Part shown: piece by piece, positions 36,799-45,761 of the stretch | Numbering within the stretch: the first letter of the stretch is position 1 | Layout of the letters: the number at the start of each line of letters is the position of its first letter | NCBI GenBank assembly: GCA_016794565.1 | Contig: JAEUHQ010000134.1 | Location: 1 to 64,000, forward strand | Source: Planctomycetota bacterium | Lineage (GTDB): Bacteria; Planctomycetota; UBA1135; UBA2386 | Length of the DNA stretch: 64,000 bases | Direction of reading: 5' to 3' | Notes under the pieces: model-generated | Database searches by the model: none | What the model saw: only the letters and a program-made list of their open reading frames with translations | What the model was told of the DNA's origin: nothing | Translations under genes and position numbers: made by a program

Positions 36799-38727
36799 TC
36801 ACTCGGCGTTCGACTCGCGAAGATGCTTCTCGAACAGCATCGCGGCGACGCGGATCAGGTCGCGCTCGGTGATGATCCCGACGAGGCGCTGGCCCTCTTC
36901 GACCACCGGCAGGCTGCCGACGCGGTGGCGACGCATCAGCTCGATCGCCTCGAGCGTGGGCGTGCTCGGCGTGACCGTGATCGGATCCTTCCGCATGATG
37001 TCCTTCACGGCGACCGGCGCTCGCTCGACGCCGCGCATGCCCTGGCCGACGAGACGCAGAAGCGTGCGGTGCGAGACCAGCCCGACGAGGCGCCCTTCGT
37101 TGTCTTCGACCGGCACGTGCCGGATGTGGCGCCAGTCCATCAGGCTCGCCGCGAGATCGACGACGTCCTCGGGGTGCACGGTGAACAGGTCCGTCGTCAT
37201 GAACTGACCGACCTGCACATAGCTCTCCTTCCAGCCCTCGAACTCGCCGGTGTCGGCGAGATCCCACGTGTGCACCGGCTCACCGGCCTGCTGGCGGACC
37301 ATCATCGCCCGCACGAGCGCGGCCATGCGCTGTTCCTTCGTGCCCTTCTCGCCCATCGCAGCGAGCGAGTCGAGCGTCCAACGAGCGCCGGTTCGACCCC
37401 GCTTGCAACGTTCCTCCACGATGCCGAGGTAGCGATCGATGTCGGTCGAATCGAGCTTCGCGCTCTGCAGACCGGCGCGCGCCATCGGCAGGAGCACCTC
37501 CTGGATGAGCTGCTGCGCCGCGTATTCGCGACCGTGGAACCACGTGAGATTCGCCTGCAGGCCGAGGCGTGCGGCCGCGACGAAGTTCCCCTTCGCGTCG
37601 TCGAACGACATCACCTTGCTGACGTCGTCGAACTCGTGCGACACTGCGGCCATGAGGCCGAAGAAGAACGCTCCGTTCGCGATCTCGTCGACGACGCTGG
37701 GGCCAGCCGGGAACGCGCGCGCCTCGATGCGCAAGTGCGGCTTGCCGTCGCTGATGCCGTAGCAAGCGCGGTTCCAGCGGTAGACGGTGCCGTTGTGCAG
37801 GCGCAGCGCGGTCAGGGCCGGAACTCCGTTGCGATCCAGCACGGCTTCGGGGTTCTCGTCGATGTCCGTGGCGAGCACGACCCGGAAGCGGGCGATGTCC
37901 TCACGGAAGATCTCGAGCACCGAGTCCCGCACCCATCCGTCGCCGAAGTTGACGCGCGGACGGCGACCCCGCAGTTGGTGCGCCGCGGAACGGGCGTCCA
38001 CCGACTGCTGGAAGAGCGCGACGCGCGTTTCCCGCCACAGACGGCGCCCGAGCAAGACCGGCGAGTTGGTCGCAGCCGCCAGCACCGGCGCGGTGATCGC
38101 CTGGGCCACGTTGTAGAGCTTCGCGAATTCGCGCGGCCCCACCTGGAAGTGGACCTGGAAGCTCGTGTTGCACGACTCGAGCATCACGTTGTCGTGCGTC
38201 ATGTCGAGTTCGTCCACGCCCTTGATCCGGAAGTGGAAGTCGCCGCCTCGCAGCTGCGAGATCGCGTTGTTCAGCGCGAGGAAGCGCGGATTCTGGACCA
38301 TCGACGCGAGCGTGAGGTCCGAACGCCGCAGCGTCGGCAGGATGCCAGCCAGCACGATGCCGCCGCCCATTTCGGTCGCCGCGTCGCGCGCCGTCCGCAA
38401 CAGGCCCTGCAGCTCCTCCTCCATCGCCGAGAGGCAGTTGCCGCCGAAGACCTGGGGCTTCAGGTTGCACTCGAGGTTGAACTGCGCGAGCTCGTAGGTG
38501 AACTGTGGGTGGTTCAGCCGCTGCATCATCGCGGCGGCGCCGCACCAGGCGCGGCCGGCCTTGTCGAGCAGGAACATCTCCTGCTCCGCGCCGATGCGCC
38601 GAATGCCCTTCTCGAACCTCTCTTCGTCGAGCATCCGCTCCATCGCATGCACGTCGGCCAGGATGGCCTTCATGAACGCGCGGAGTTGGTCTTCGGTGAA
38701 ACCGCTAGGCAGGTCGTGTCGGCCCAT
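36799..38727 (-). CDS. GCS2-type glutamate-cysteine ligase-like enzyme fused to paired CBS domains
   Basis: The 642-residue product has a GCS2-like ATP-dependent carboxylate-amine ligase region (about residues 25-440) with RRIGAEQEMFL, YELAQFNLECNL, SFQVHFQVGP and HLRIEARAFPAGP, and a C-terminal pair of CBS domains (about 510-570 and 580-640) with MTTDLFTVHPEDVVDLAASL and MRKDPITVTPSTPTLEAI. GCS2 enzymes join glutamate to an amine such as cysteine; CBS pairs usually bind adenosyl nucleotides and regulate. So an energy-sensing ligase is inferred. The ATG at 38727 starts just before the conserved domain. It is convergent with the TDO gene. Confidence 0.8.
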   Translation of the reverse strand: MGRHDLPSGFTEDQLRAFMKAILADVHAMERMLDEERFEKGIRRIGAEQEMFLLDKAGRAWCGAAAMMQRLNHPQFTYELAQFNLECNLKPQVFGGNCLSAMEEELQGLLRTARDAATEMGGGIVLAGILPTLRRSDLTLASMVQNPRFLALNNAISQLRGGDFHFRIKGVDELDMTHDNVMLESCNTSFQVHFQVGPREFAKLYNVAQAITAPVLAAATNSPVLLGRRLWRETRVALFQQSVDARSAAHQLRGRRPRVNFGDGWVRDSVLEIFREDIARFRVVLATDIDENPEAVLDRNGVPALTALRLHNGTVYRWNRACYGISDGKPHLRIEARAFPAGPSVVDEIANGAFFFGLMAAVSHEFDDVSKVMSFDDAKGNFVAAARLGLQANLTWFHGREYAAQQLIQEVLLPMARAGLQSAKLDSTDIDRYLGIVEERCKRGRTGARWTLDSLAAMGEKGTKEQRMAALVRAMMVRQQAGEPVHTWDLADTGEFEGWKESYVQVGQFMTTDLFTVHPEDVVDLAASLMDWRHIRHVPVEDNEGRLVGLVSHRTLLRLVGQGMRGVERAPVAVKDIMRKDPITVTPSTPTLEAIELMRRHRVGSLPVVEEGQRLVGIITERDLIRVAAMLFEKHLRESNAE

Positions 38728-38828
38728 ACGATGCGAACAGTCCGGTGAGGTGCGGAACCATACCGTGGCATCGGCCCGCACGCTCGCAGCGCCGGGGGAA
38801 CCGCATCACTGACGTCGTGGGCGGGCGA

Positions 38829-40004
38829 TCAACGAACGAAGCCGTTGAACATGATCCGCTTCTCCTTGAGGAGCGGGTGGTTCAACTCGACGACGAGGTC
38901 GCCCTTCAAGAGGCCGGTCGGCGCATGGTCGGTCACCTCGAGCGACACGACGAGCTTCGCCCCGTCCTTCTTGGCTTCCACCTTCAGCACGTCTTCGCTG
39001 ACGGTCGACTTCTCGAAGCGGAAACCGGTCATCGCGAGGTCGGAGCCGTCGTTCGGCTCGAACACCAGTTCCTTCTTCAGGGTGGTGCCCTTGCGGATCA
39101 TGCCCAGCGTGAGGAAGGCACCCGGCTTCACTTCCAGCGGGCCCTGCACGAACGCCATCACTCGGACGGTGAAGGTCGTGTCGCCGCGAATGTCCGTGTG
39201 GAACTTCAGGATGCCGCCGCCATTGACCTCGGCGTCGACGGGTCCGTACTTGCCCTTGACGGTCCACGTGGCAACGTCGCCGTTCATGGCCTTGGACCAA
39301 GAAACGTCGAACGCCTTGCCCGCGTCATCCATGCGCGTGATGTTCCAGTCCTTGAACATCGGCGACGTCACGGTAGCCGTGAAGTCGCGCGACTCGCTCC
39401 AGGTCATCTTGTTCAGGTTGATCTCCTGCGGCGAGATGACGAAAAGGGTCGCGCCCGTGGCGGTCCACTTCAGCTTGATCTGCGGCTGGCCCGGATCCGT
39501 CGTGTGGATGTCCAACGTCGCCATCTTCGGGCCCGTGTAATTGGTCATGTCGAGGTGCACCTCGACCTCGCCGTCTTCGTGGCCGCCGATGGCGACCGCG
39601 GTCACGACCTCCGTCGTCTCCTTGCCGTCCGCCCCCTTCATGACCCGAACCAGCGGCGAAGACTGCTTCGGGCGCAGCTCGTACCGCCGGTCGCCGACGC
39701 GGATCGTCGCGTGCAGGCACTGGCAGCTGCCGATCAGGTTCTGCCAGTCCACGGCCTTGTCGGTCGGATTCTTCCACTTGAGGACGCCGGTCGCCTCCCC
39801 TTCGCCGAAGTAGGTGCCGAGGTCGAGTTCGGTGATGCCAAACCACGTGTTTCCCGGCATCGAGCCCGGCCTCTGCTGCGGCGTCGCGACCTTGACGGGC
39901 TCGGACACCGGTGCCTTGCTCTCCTGGGCGTTGAGGCACCCGCCGAACAGGGTCCAAAGGGCGGCGACAGCGAACAAGTCGGGGATGCGTCGGAGATGCG
40001 GCAT
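38829..40004 (-). CDS. exported DUF1573-type protein
   Basis: The 391-residue product has an N-terminal export signal (residues 1-26) ending at LFGGCLNAQ, so it might be a lipoprotein, though the lipobox is weak. It has a segment GVLKWKNPTDKAVDWQNLIGSCQCLHA typical of DUF1573 proteins, with the SCxC pair, and at least two Ig-like repeats later (LVVSLEVTDHAPTGLLKGDLVVE). DUF1573 proteins are common in planctomycetes and Bacteroidetes; their role is not established. It is divergent from the lipoprotein gene at 40187. Confidence 0.75.
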   Translation of the reverse strand: MPHLRRIPDLFAVAALWTLFGGCLNAQESKAPVSEPVKVATPQQRPGSMPGNTWFGITELDLGTYFGEGEATGVLKWKNPTDKAVDWQNLIGSCQCLHATIRVGDRRYELRPKQSSPLVRVMKGADGKETTEVVTAVAIGGHEDGEVEVHLDMTNYTGPKMATLDIHTTDPGQPQIKLKWTATGATLFVISPQEINLNKMTWSESRDFTATVTSPMFKDWNITRMDDAGKAFDVSWSKAMNGDVATWTVKGKYGPVDAEVNGGGILKFHTDIRGDTTFTVRVMAFVQGPLEVKPGAFLTLGMIRKGTTLKKELVFEPNDGSDLAMTGFRFEKSTVSEDVLKVEAKKDGAKLVVSLEVTDHAPTGLLKGDLVVELNHPLLKEKRIMFNGFVR

Positions 40005-40186
40005 GGGATAGGACCTTCGCGCCGCCTCGAGCGGCCTCGTGAGCCGGAATGTGGGGCGCAGGAGTATAGCCAGCACTCCGCGCGAAAACTCCCACGTCGC
40101 CGGATCCGGGTCGCCGACCCATCGCACCAGTCCGTCGCGATGTTCCCTGGACTCCGCGCGGTGAGGCCGCACGATGCGCGACACCC

Positions 40187-40828
40187 ATGCGACCGTGGCT
40201 TTCGCTGCTCGTCATCCTGCCCGCGCTCCCGCTGTCCGGCTGCTGCTCGCTGGCGAGATTCTGGTGCGGACCGGACAAGACCCCGTGGGTGCAGCAGCGG
40301 TTCGACACGCCGCTCGCGACGGCGCGGACCCTGCTCGAGGCCATCCGAAGGGACGATCCCGAAGTGGTGTACCTCTGCCTCTCCGACGGCTACCGACGCC
40401 GCCTGGGCATCGACAGCATGACCGCGGTGCTCGCGTGGCAGCGGATCCGCGAACAGAACCCGGGCCTGCACGTCGCCGGCTACGCGAACGTGCCGGCCCC
40501 GCGCCGCACCGGCGACGACCGCGCGACCGTTGCCGTCGAAGTGGAAGGCCTCACGATCGAGCTCGACTTCGAGCGCCAGGCCTACTGGGAAGTCCGGTAC
40601 GTGTCGGGGGACGGAGTCCAGCTCGAACAGGGTGGCACGACGAACTTCGCGGCTCGCGCCCTGGTTGCCGCCGACCCGGCCCACCCCGGGGCGGACGATG
40701 CGACGACGCGGGTTGTCGTCGGCCCCTTGGTGCTGGTGCACGACCCCGAAGCACCCATCGCGGTCGACGCCCTCGACCATGTCGCCCTGACGCGGCGTTG
40801 GAAGGTGAGCGACCTCCGCGTGCGCTGA
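40187..40828 (+). CDS. small predicted lipoprotein
   Basis: The 213-residue product has a signal of the lipoprotein type, with LPLSGC near residues 14-19, so it should be lipidated on the Cys. The rest is a compact alpha/beta protein (DTPLATARTLLEAIRRDDPEVVYLCLSDGYRRRLG), resembling NTF2-like folds, but I do not name a family. The start is the first ATG before the signal. It is convergent with the polysaccharide deacetylase. Confidence 0.7.
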   Translation: MRPWLSLLVILPALPLSGCCSLARFWCGPDKTPWVQQRFDTPLATARTLLEAIRRDDPEVVYLCLSDGYRRRLGIDSMTAVLAWQRIREQNPGLHVAGYANVPAPRRTGDDRATVAVEVEGLTIELDFERQAYWEVRYVSGDGVQLEQGGTTNFAARALVAADPAHPGADDATTRVVVGPLVLVHDPEAPIAVDALDHVALTRRWKVSDLRVR

Positions 40829-40860
40829 ACCGCGGGGCGACGCGCGCCGGCGCAGGGACC

Positions 40861-40875
40861 GACGGCACGACCGTC
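40861..40875. terminator. small hairpin between convergent genes
   Basis: GACGG CACGA CCGTC is a 5-bp stem that overlaps the stop of the deacetylase (40874-40876). It is short and its role is uncertain. Confidence 0.3.
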
Positions 40876-41668
40876 AGCGTGAGCCGGAGCCGACTTCTTC
40901 TCGTTCCGCGGTGACGATCACGGGCCGAGGACCGACCACCGGATGCTGGCGCGGCGCCAGCGAGAGCAGATCGGAGACACGCAGGAAGGTGAATCCCTCG
41001 CGCTTCAGCTGCAGGAGCGCATCCAGCTTCGCGAGCACCTGCTGCCCCTCGTCGGGTCGCACGCGGTCGAAGTCGTGCATCAACACGACACCCCCGCCGT
41101 CGCGACGAATCGAGTCGACCAGGGCCGTCGGTGCGAGTTTGTCGCTGTCGCGCGCATCGCCGCCGTCGTGCGTCCACATCGCAATCGGTGCACGCCGCCA
41201 CCAAACCCACATCAGGGAGAGCAGGTTCAGCTTGCCGTACGGCGGTCGGAACAGGATCTCGCGCGGCTGCCGCCCCGTGATCCGGTGCAGCGCCCGCCAC
41301 CCGTCGATCGTGTCGAGAATGCCGTCCCACGGCCAGGACCAGATGTGGTGCACGTGCGTCGCACCGTGCGATCCGACCTCGTGCCCCGCGTCGAGGATGC
41401 GCATCACGGTGCGCTCGTTCGCGCGAACCCGTTCCCCGAGCATGAAGAACGACGCGAAGACGCCCGCGCGACCGAGGCGGTCGACGACCATTGGCGTCAG
41501 CAGGTGACTCGGCCCGTCGTCGAAGGACAGGGCGACGACCCGGCGCTCCCGACACAGCGCGAGCAGTTCCCGCCGACGCGCCTGCAGCACGAGGCGCGGC
41601 AGCAGTATGTGCAGGATCCCCAACAGGAGGCATCCGCACAGCGCGAGGAACGTCGGCGACATGGACAT
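40874..41668 (-). CDS. polysaccharide deacetylase (NodB-type)
   Basis: The 264-residue product has an N-terminal membrane helix (residues 8-28) and a NodB-type domain with ALSFDDGPSHLLTP (catalytic Asp and metal Asp), HEVGSHGATHVHH (metal His pair), RPPYGKLN and VVLMHDFDRV. All catalytic motifs of carbohydrate esterase family 4 are present. It probably removes acetyl groups from an envelope polysaccharide or peptidoglycan. A Met two residues later is an alternative start. It lies upstream of no other gene on the strand and follows the L,D-transpeptidase by 125 bases. Confidence 0.88.
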   Translation of the reverse strand: MSMSPTFLALCGCLLLGILHILLPRLVLQARRRELLALCRERRVVALSFDDGPSHLLTPMVVDRLGRAGVFASFFMLGERVRANERTVMRILDAGHEVGSHGATHVHHIWSWPWDGILDTIDGWRALHRITGRQPREILFRPPYGKLNLLSLMWVWWRRAPIAMWTHDGGDARDSDKLAPTALVDSIRRDGGGVVLMHDFDRVRPDEGQQVLAKLDALLQLKREGFTFLRVSDLLSLAPRQHPVVGPRPVIVTAEREEVGSGSR

Positions 41669-41793
41669 CTAGGAACGCCCCGCTCCCGCACAGGAGTGCA
41701 CGCCAGCGACCGGATCGGCGACGCCCCGACGCCCAGGGCTCGGCGACGGGAGATCCAGACTACCAGCCGGCGCCGCCTGGCGAAGCGCCGGTT

Positions 41794-43020
41794 TCAACGG
41801 ATCGACTCGGTGCAGCGGACCTGGACCTTGGCCCCGCGGGGCAGGATGCGGAACAGTTCTTCGATGTCCGGCGCGAGCATCCGGATGCATCCCGCCGACG
41901 ACATCGTCCCGATCGTCTCCGGCATCGGCGTCCCGTGCGCGCCGAAGCCCGTGTAGCGCTCGTGGCGGAACTTGATGAAGTACTCGCCGAGGATGTTCTT
42001 CGGATGCCCGTAGGGATAGCGCTCCCCGTTGGGCGCGGTCCATTCGGGCCGGGGCTGCTTCTCGGTCACCGTGAACTCGGTTACCGGCGTCTTGTCGTTC
42101 TCCCCGTGCCCGACCCAGTAGAGGCGCAGCAGGTGGTCACCGACGTAGAGCGCCAGAGCAAAACTGCGCTTCTCGAGCACGGCGACGATCGGGTCGATCG
42201 GAACCTTGATCTTCTGCTGCGCGGCGATCGCGTTCGGATTGTGGATCCGGTTCAGCAGGGCCAGCGTCCCGGACTCGAGCACTGCGCCCTGGGCGCGGAA
42301 CCTGGTGGCGATCGACGCCAGGGAATCGCCGCGCTCGATCGTGTAGCTGCGGGCACGAGCGACGTTCGCCGGATCGCAGAGCCACCGGTCGACCCGCACG
42401 AGGTGCTGCGAATACGCCTTGTCGACGAACGCGCGCACTTCGGTGTCGCCCTTCTCGATGCGGCCGCGAACGCACAGGCCGAGCAGATTCGACGTCGCGG
42501 CAATGGACTCGGCGTCGGGGAGTTGGAGCGCTGCGGCGAGCACCTTGCCGCAGGCGGCCCGCCCCTCCGGTGAGTGCAGGCAGGCGTTGTCGCTGCCGAG
42601 AGCCGCGAACATCGTCGCGAAGTCGTCGGTCGGGACGAGCAGCCCGTCCACCACGCGCCTCCGCTGGTCGCCGAGCCCCTTCGTCGCGAGCAGCTGCCAG
42701 GCCGTGGAGCGCGAGGCGGCGTCGCCGCCGGCGACGCGCGACATCAGATCCTCGACATCGGCGGGTGCAACTTCGGCGGGCACCGGACGCGCATCGAGTG
42801 CACCGGTCGACGAGGGGCCGATCGACGGAGCGACCGCGGGCGGCGGCGCCGGGGTGTTCGCCGTGCCGCGACCGAGCACCTGGTCGAGACTGCCGGTCGG
42901 CGCGGGCGCGCCGCTGCCCCTGGCTGCATCTCCGCCGGCGTTCACCGGAGCGCCGCTCCACCGCGAGCAGCCCCACCACGCGAACGCGAGAACCAACAGG
43001 CCGACGACGAACTGCCGCAT
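41794..43020 (-). CDS. LysM-containing L,D-transpeptidase (YkuD family)
   Basis: The 408-residue product has an N-terminal membrane or lipoprotein signal (LAFAWWGCSRWS), a Pro/Ala-rich linker (25-90), a LysM peptidoglycan-binding module (about 225-275, YTIERGDSLASIATRF) and a C-terminal YkuD domain with HGTPMPETIGTMSSAGCIRM, in which His and the catalytic Cys (near residue 376) are intact. It should form 3-3 cross-links or attach proteins to peptidoglycan in the periplasm. The ATG at 43020 is favoured over the one at 43026 because AGGAGG lies nine bases upstream. It supports a peptidoglycan wall in this organism. Confidence 0.88.
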   Translation of the reverse strand: MRQFVVGLLVLAFAWWGCSRWSGAPVNAGGDAARGSGAPAPTGSLDQVLGRGTANTPAPPPAVAPSIGPSSTGALDARPVPAEVAPADVEDLMSRVAGGDAASRSTAWQLLATKGLGDQRRRVVDGLLVPTDDFATMFAALGSDNACLHSPEGRAACGKVLAAALQLPDAESIAATSNLLGLCVRGRIEKGDTEVRAFVDKAYSQHLVRVDRWLCDPANVARARSYTIERGDSLASIATRFRAQGAVLESGTLALLNRIHNPNAIAAQQKIKVPIDPIVAVLEKRSFALALYVGDHLLRLYWVGHGENDKTPVTEFTVTEKQPRPEWTAPNGERYPYGHPKNILGEYFIKFRHERYTGFGAHGTPMPETIGTMSSAGCIRMLAPDIEELFRILPRGAKVQVRCTESIR

Positions 43021-43401
43021 GACCATCCACCTCCTCTGTGCGCCGCACCGGCGCGCCACCGCCATCGCGTCCCCTGACCAGGAACGCACGCCGGATCGCC
43101 CGGCGGAACCACGGTAGCGACGAGCGGGAGGAAATCGAGAGGCTCCACTCCACGAGGACCGTCGACGGAGGCCGGTTGAACCCTTGGGTTCAGGTGGGCT
43201 CCCCCCGGAGCATTCAGGTGCAGGCCGGCAGCGCCGTGCGGCGCGCCTCCTGCTCCCTCCAACTCCTCGGGGTCGGAGCCCGGAGAATGGTCATCGGTTC
43301 AACTTTGTGGCCCGCGTGCAAGCGCGGGAACCGCAGAGCGGAACCTCTCGAAGTGCCGGAGTGTAGCGCGCCCGCGCGCAAGTTCCGCTTGCCCGGGCCA
43401 C
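43021..43401. other. gene-free stretch with several dyads
   Basis: This 381-base gap separates two minus-strand genes. Near the upper gene's stop lie GCAAG-N5-CTTGC (43378-43392) and CCCGCG-N6-CGCGGG (43311-43328), plausible terminator hairpins for the oxidoreductase. A dyad TGAACCC-TT-GGGTTCA at 43177-43192 could be an operator or hairpin ahead of the L,D-transpeptidase. No tRNA or small gene was recognised. Confidence 0.4.
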
Positions 43402-44421
43402 TCACTCCCAGCGATTCCGGGCGATCGCGGCGAGCACCCGCTCGGCCGCCGCGACGGCGGCGACCCCGTCCTCGCCGGGCACGATCGGCGTCGTCCGCTC
43501 GCGGCAGCAACGCAGGAAGTCGACGAGTTCCTCCTGCAGCGGGTTGCCCTCGTTGAGCTCGATCTGCTGCACCTGCAGAAGACCGTCGAACACGAACTTC
43601 CACAGATCGCCGACCTGGGTCTTGTCGATGCGATCGAGATCGAGCTTCTCGAAGTCCCAGCCGGGCGCCTTCTTCACGAGCATTCCCTGGCCCGTCTGGA
43701 AGTCGAGGCTCGCATAGCCCTCCCGCGAGAACACGCGCATCTTGCGCAGAGGCTTCAGCGCGACGCGGTTCGCGGTGAGGTGCGCGACGGCGCCGTTCTC
43801 GAACTTGATGATCGCGGACGCCATGTCCTCCGCGGGCGTGAAAACCGCGCCGCCGAAGGCTTCGACCGACACGATCTCGCTGCGCACGAGCGCCAGCACG
43901 AGGTCGAGGTCGTGGATCATCAGATCGAGCACGACACCGATGTCCGTGCTGCGGAACGAGAACGGCGCGAGGCGGTGCGACTCGATGTAGCGCGCCTTCA
44001 TGCCGATGTCGGCGATGCCGCGCAGCGCGGGGTTGAAGCGCTCCACGTGGCCGACCTGCAAGATGCGGCCGTGCTTCCTGGCGAGATCGACGAGCGCCTG
44101 ACCGTCCGCGGACGTGCGCGCGATCGGCTTCTCGACGAGCACGTCGACTCCGTTCTCGAGGAACACGCTCGCGACTTCGCGGTGCAACTTCGTCGGCACG
44201 ACCACGGAGACCGCGTCGACCCGTTTGAAGTTGGCACTGCCGAGCAGCTCGCGGTGGTCCGCGAAGCCGGGCACGCCGTGCGTCTGCGCCGCGAACGTGC
44301 GCGCCGCTTCGTTCGGGTCGGCGACCGCGACGAGGTCACAGTCGAGCGTCTTCAGCAAGCGTGCGTGGTGCTTGCCGAGGTGACCGACGCCGACGACTCC
44401 GACCCGCAGCCGCCTGGTCAC
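43402..44421 (-). CDS. Gfo/Idh/MocA family oxidoreductase, possible GnnA-like
   Basis: The 339-residue product has an N-terminal Rossmann NAD(P)-binding fold with GVVGVGHLGKHHARLL and the catalytic-Lys motif VEKPIART near residue 97, then a C-terminal alpha/beta domain with GHVERFNPAL and IHDLDLVLAL. Its GTG overlaps the LpxC-FabZ stop by four bases (GTGA), so it is co-translated with lipid A genes. Oxidoreductases of this kind next to lpx genes include GnnA, which oxidises UDP-GlcNAc so that an amino group can be added at C3 of lipid A; the aminotransferase GnnB is not seen here. The GnnA role is inference. Confidence 0.83.
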   Translation of the reverse strand: MTRRLRVGVVGVGHLGKHHARLLKTLDCDLVAVADPNEAARTFAAQTHGVPGFADHRELLGSANFKRVDAVSVVVPTKLHREVASVFLENGVDVLVEKPIARTSADGQALVDLARKHGRILQVGHVERFNPALRGIADIGMKARYIESHRLAPFSFRSTDIGVVLDLMIHDLDLVLALVRSEIVSVEAFGGAVFTPAEDMASAIIKFENGAVAHLTANRVALKPLRKMRVFSREGYASLDFQTGQGMLVKKAPGWDFEKLDLDRIDKTQVGDLWKFVFDGLLQVQQIELNEGNPLQEELVDFLRCCRERTTPIVPGEDGVAAVAAAERVLAAIARNRWE

Positions 44422-45761
44422 GCGTCCACCAGCGTGAACTTCAGCTCGGCCTCCGCGACGAGGCGTCCGGCGACCTTGCACCGGGCGCGCACGTGGCCGA
44501 CCTGCGGCTTCGCACGGATCGTCTCGACCTCGATGCGGAGCTGATCTCCCGGCACGACCGCGCCTCGCAGCTTGACCTTGTCGATGCTCCACAGCACCGC
44601 GAGCTTGCCCGTGTTCTCGAGCTTGCGCAGCAGGAGCACGCCCGCGAGCTGCGCCATCGCCTCGAGCTGCAGCACGCCCGGCATGATCGGCTGTTCCGGC
44701 CAGTGCCCCTGGAAGAACGGCTCGTTGATCGTGACGTTCTTGATCGCGACCGCACGCTGGAAGCCGTCGAGCTCGATCACTCGATCGATCAGCAGGAACG
44801 GGTAGCGGTGCGGCAGCAGGTTGAGGATCTGCCGGATGTCGAGCCCGGAGTCGCTGACCGCTTCGCCCTGCTCCTGCTCGCGCTCGCGCTCCTCGAGGAT
44901 GCGCTGCACCAGCGCCATGTTGAGCCCGTGACCCGAACGCGTGGCGATGATGTGTGCGTCGAGGTCGACGCCGGCGTTCGCGAGATCGCCGATCAGGTCG
45001 AGGATCTTGTGGCGCGCGAGTTCGTCGTCCCAGCGCAGCGAGTTCTGCTCGGGGCCGTTCGGCCCGACGACCAGCGTGTTCTGCGAGTTCGCGCCCTTGC
45101 CGAGGCCTGCGGCGCGAAGCGCTTCGACCTCGTGGGCGAACACGAACGTGCGCGCCGGCGCGATGTCGCGCTCGAAGTTCTCCGGCGTCAGCTCGAACCC
45201 GACGATCTGCTTCGTGCCGAGGGCCGTGCCGTTCACGCGCGGGTAGTCGAGGTGGTACTCGATCGTCAGGCGACCGGTGCCGGGCAGTGCAACCAGGCTC
45301 GCGGTGCCCTCGCGGACGTAGATCGGGTGCTTCACCGACCAGATGGGCCGCGTCGCGCGCATCTCCACCGCGCCGCTCTCGCGCAGCCCGCGAAAGAACT
45401 CCGACGCCGCACCGTCGAGACCGGGCACTTCCTCGCCGTCGATCTCCACCACGGCGTTGTCGATGCCGAGCGCGTACAGCGCCGCCAGCAGATGCTCGCA
45501 GGTGTAGACCTCTGCGCGCCCGTCCTGGATGCACGTACGGCGCTGGCGCGCCTTCATGTTGGCGCCGTGCGCGCGAACGACGGGGTGGTCTTCGATGTCC
45601 GTGCGCACGAACGACACACCCGTGCCCGCTTCCGCGGGCCGCACGACGATCTTGATCTCCTTGCCCGAGTGCAGGCCGACGCCACGGTACTCGACCGGGT
45701 TCTTCAGCGTGCGCTGCGGCCGTGCCGTCGGCGCCGGAGTCGGCGGAGCGTTGGCGACCAC
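44418..45761 (-). CDS. lpxC/fabZ: bifunctional UDP-3-O-acyl-GlcNAc deacetylase / 3-hydroxyacyl-ACP dehydratase
   Basis: The 447-residue product fuses LpxC (about residues 1-300) to FabZ (305-447). LpxC has EYRGVGLHSG, the zinc-binding EHLLAALYALGIDN, HKILDLIGDL with zinc His and Asp, and GHGLNMAL with the catalytic His. FabZ has LLPHRYPFLLIDRV with the catalytic His and MPGVLQLEAMAQ with the catalytic Glu. LpxC commits lipid A synthesis; FabZ dehydrates hydroxyacyl-ACP for fatty acids, so one chain controls both pathways that compete for hydroxyacyl-ACP. The GTG at 45761 overlaps the last base of the skp-like stop codon TAG. Confidence 0.95.
   Translation of the reverse strand: MVANAPPTPAPTARPQRTLKNPVEYRGVGLHSGKEIKIVVRPAEAGTGVSFVRTDIEDHPVVRAHGANMKARQRRTCIQDGRAEVYTCEHLLAALYALGIDNAVVEIDGEEVPGLDGAASEFFRGLRESGAVEMRATRPIWSVKHPIYVREGTASLVALPGTGRLTIEYHLDYPRVNGTALGTKQIVGFELTPENFERDIAPARTFVFAHEVEALRAAGLGKGANSQNTLVVGPNGPEQNSLRWDDELARHKILDLIGDLANAGVDLDAHIIATRSGHGLNMALVQRILEEREREQEQGEAVSDSGLDIRQILNLLPHRYPFLLIDRVIELDGFQRAVAIKNVTINEPFFQGHWPEQPIMPGVLQLEAMAQLAGVLLLRKLENTGKLAVLWSIDKVKLRGAVVPGDQLRIEVETIRAKPQVGHVRARCKVAGRLVAEAELKFTLVDA

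Noticed and set aside
43021-43401. A tRNA in the gap near GGTTCAACTTTG
   Set aside because: No cloverleaf or CCA-bearing acceptor stem could be drawn around it.
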